Source: Streptomyces sp. XD-27
GTDB lineage: Bacteria > Actinomycetota > Actinomycetes > Streptomycetales > Streptomycetaceae
Direction: 5' to 3'
Length of the DNA: 64,000 bases
NCBI RefSeq assembly: GCF_030553055.1
Contig: NZ_CP130713.1
Span: 3,286,001 to 3,350,000, forward strand
Shown here piece after piece: positions 63,928 through 64,000 of this stretch. The stretch's first letter is position 1, and every line of letters starts with the position of its first letter. The position numbers were made by a program, and so were the translations under genes. Under the pieces are notes generated by a model that did not search any database, was not told the origin of the DNA, and worked only from the letters and a program-made list of their open reading frames with translations.

Positions 63928-64000
63928 CCGCCACGCCTCCCCGGCGCCAGACGGCCTGTACGGCCTCGTACAGGCCCATACGGACTTGCACGGACTTGCA

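Noticed and set aside
63928..64000. Repeats after the SWIM gene (GTACGGCCTCGTACAGGCC; CGGACTTGCACGGACTTGCA)
   Set aside because: Only the first bases of a spacer are available before the window ends, so no feature can be supported.

Overview
The window is chromosomal DNA of a Streptomyces-type actinomycete. Base composition is very GC-rich, codons end almost always in G or C, GTG/TTG starts and 4-bp GTGA/ATGA gene overlaps are common, and the core genes (glyA, trpS, mdh, folD, purH, purN, sucC, sucD) fall in an arrangement I recall from other Streptomyces chromosomes. No rRNA, tRNA, CRISPR array or prophage was recognised.

Layout. 0-6.5 kb: a divergent cluster (YihY membrane protein, GtrA, UbiA prenyltransferase, PAP2 phosphatase on minus; DprE1- and DprE2-like enzymes on plus) that carries the enzymes of the polyprenyl-phosphoryl-arabinose pathway known from mycobacteria. 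6.5-11.2 kb: glyA-trpS-RNA ligase-like operon, with a ZTP riboswitch in the glyA leader, divergent from ornithine aminotransferase. 11.2-24.1 kb: ordinary accessory and regulatory genes, including a cupin, a YgiB/YgiC-like pair, a TetR/DUF1453 pair with tandem operators, an S41 peptidase, MocR, AhpD-like, PEP-mutase-like, FBP, AraC and LysE proteins, HD and CYTH proteins and a second cupin.

24.1-31.6 kb is the most plastic part. It has an HTH protein; a 2.39-kb insertion element with 39-bp inverted repeats and a TTA duplication that encloses HAD and GNAT passenger genes plus an IS5-type transposase; and an XRE/TPR regulator cluster with small Cys-containing proteins and several frameshifts. 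31.6-39.4 kb is an osmoprotection unit on minus: betaine-aldehyde-dehydrogenase-like, GMC oxidase, then an OpuA-type ABC importer whose two permease domains are fused in one protein. It makes glycine betaine from choline and imports betaine or choline.

39.5-54.3 kb: a lipoprotein, mdh, an XRE-DUF2690 regulator, a secreted protein, DUF3017, folD, purH, purN, a DUF4190-like protein, a DUF6350 membrane protein, a sigma-factor-like protein, and sucD/sucC with a Crp/GlxR-like site upstream. 54.7-57.1 kb: two secreted proteins, one with a long Pro/Val/Ala repeat. 57.3-63.9 kb: a VWA / DUF5682 / MoxR ATPase / SWIM cluster resembling E. coli yehP-yehM-yehL-yehQ. Its divergent promoter region carries two inverted copies of a PafBC-type (RecA-NDp) DNA-damage promoter.

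At least six genes need a one-nucleotide frame correction; five of these fit a single missing base. This suggests either residual assembly errors or local decay, and the affected genes are annotated as repaired spans.
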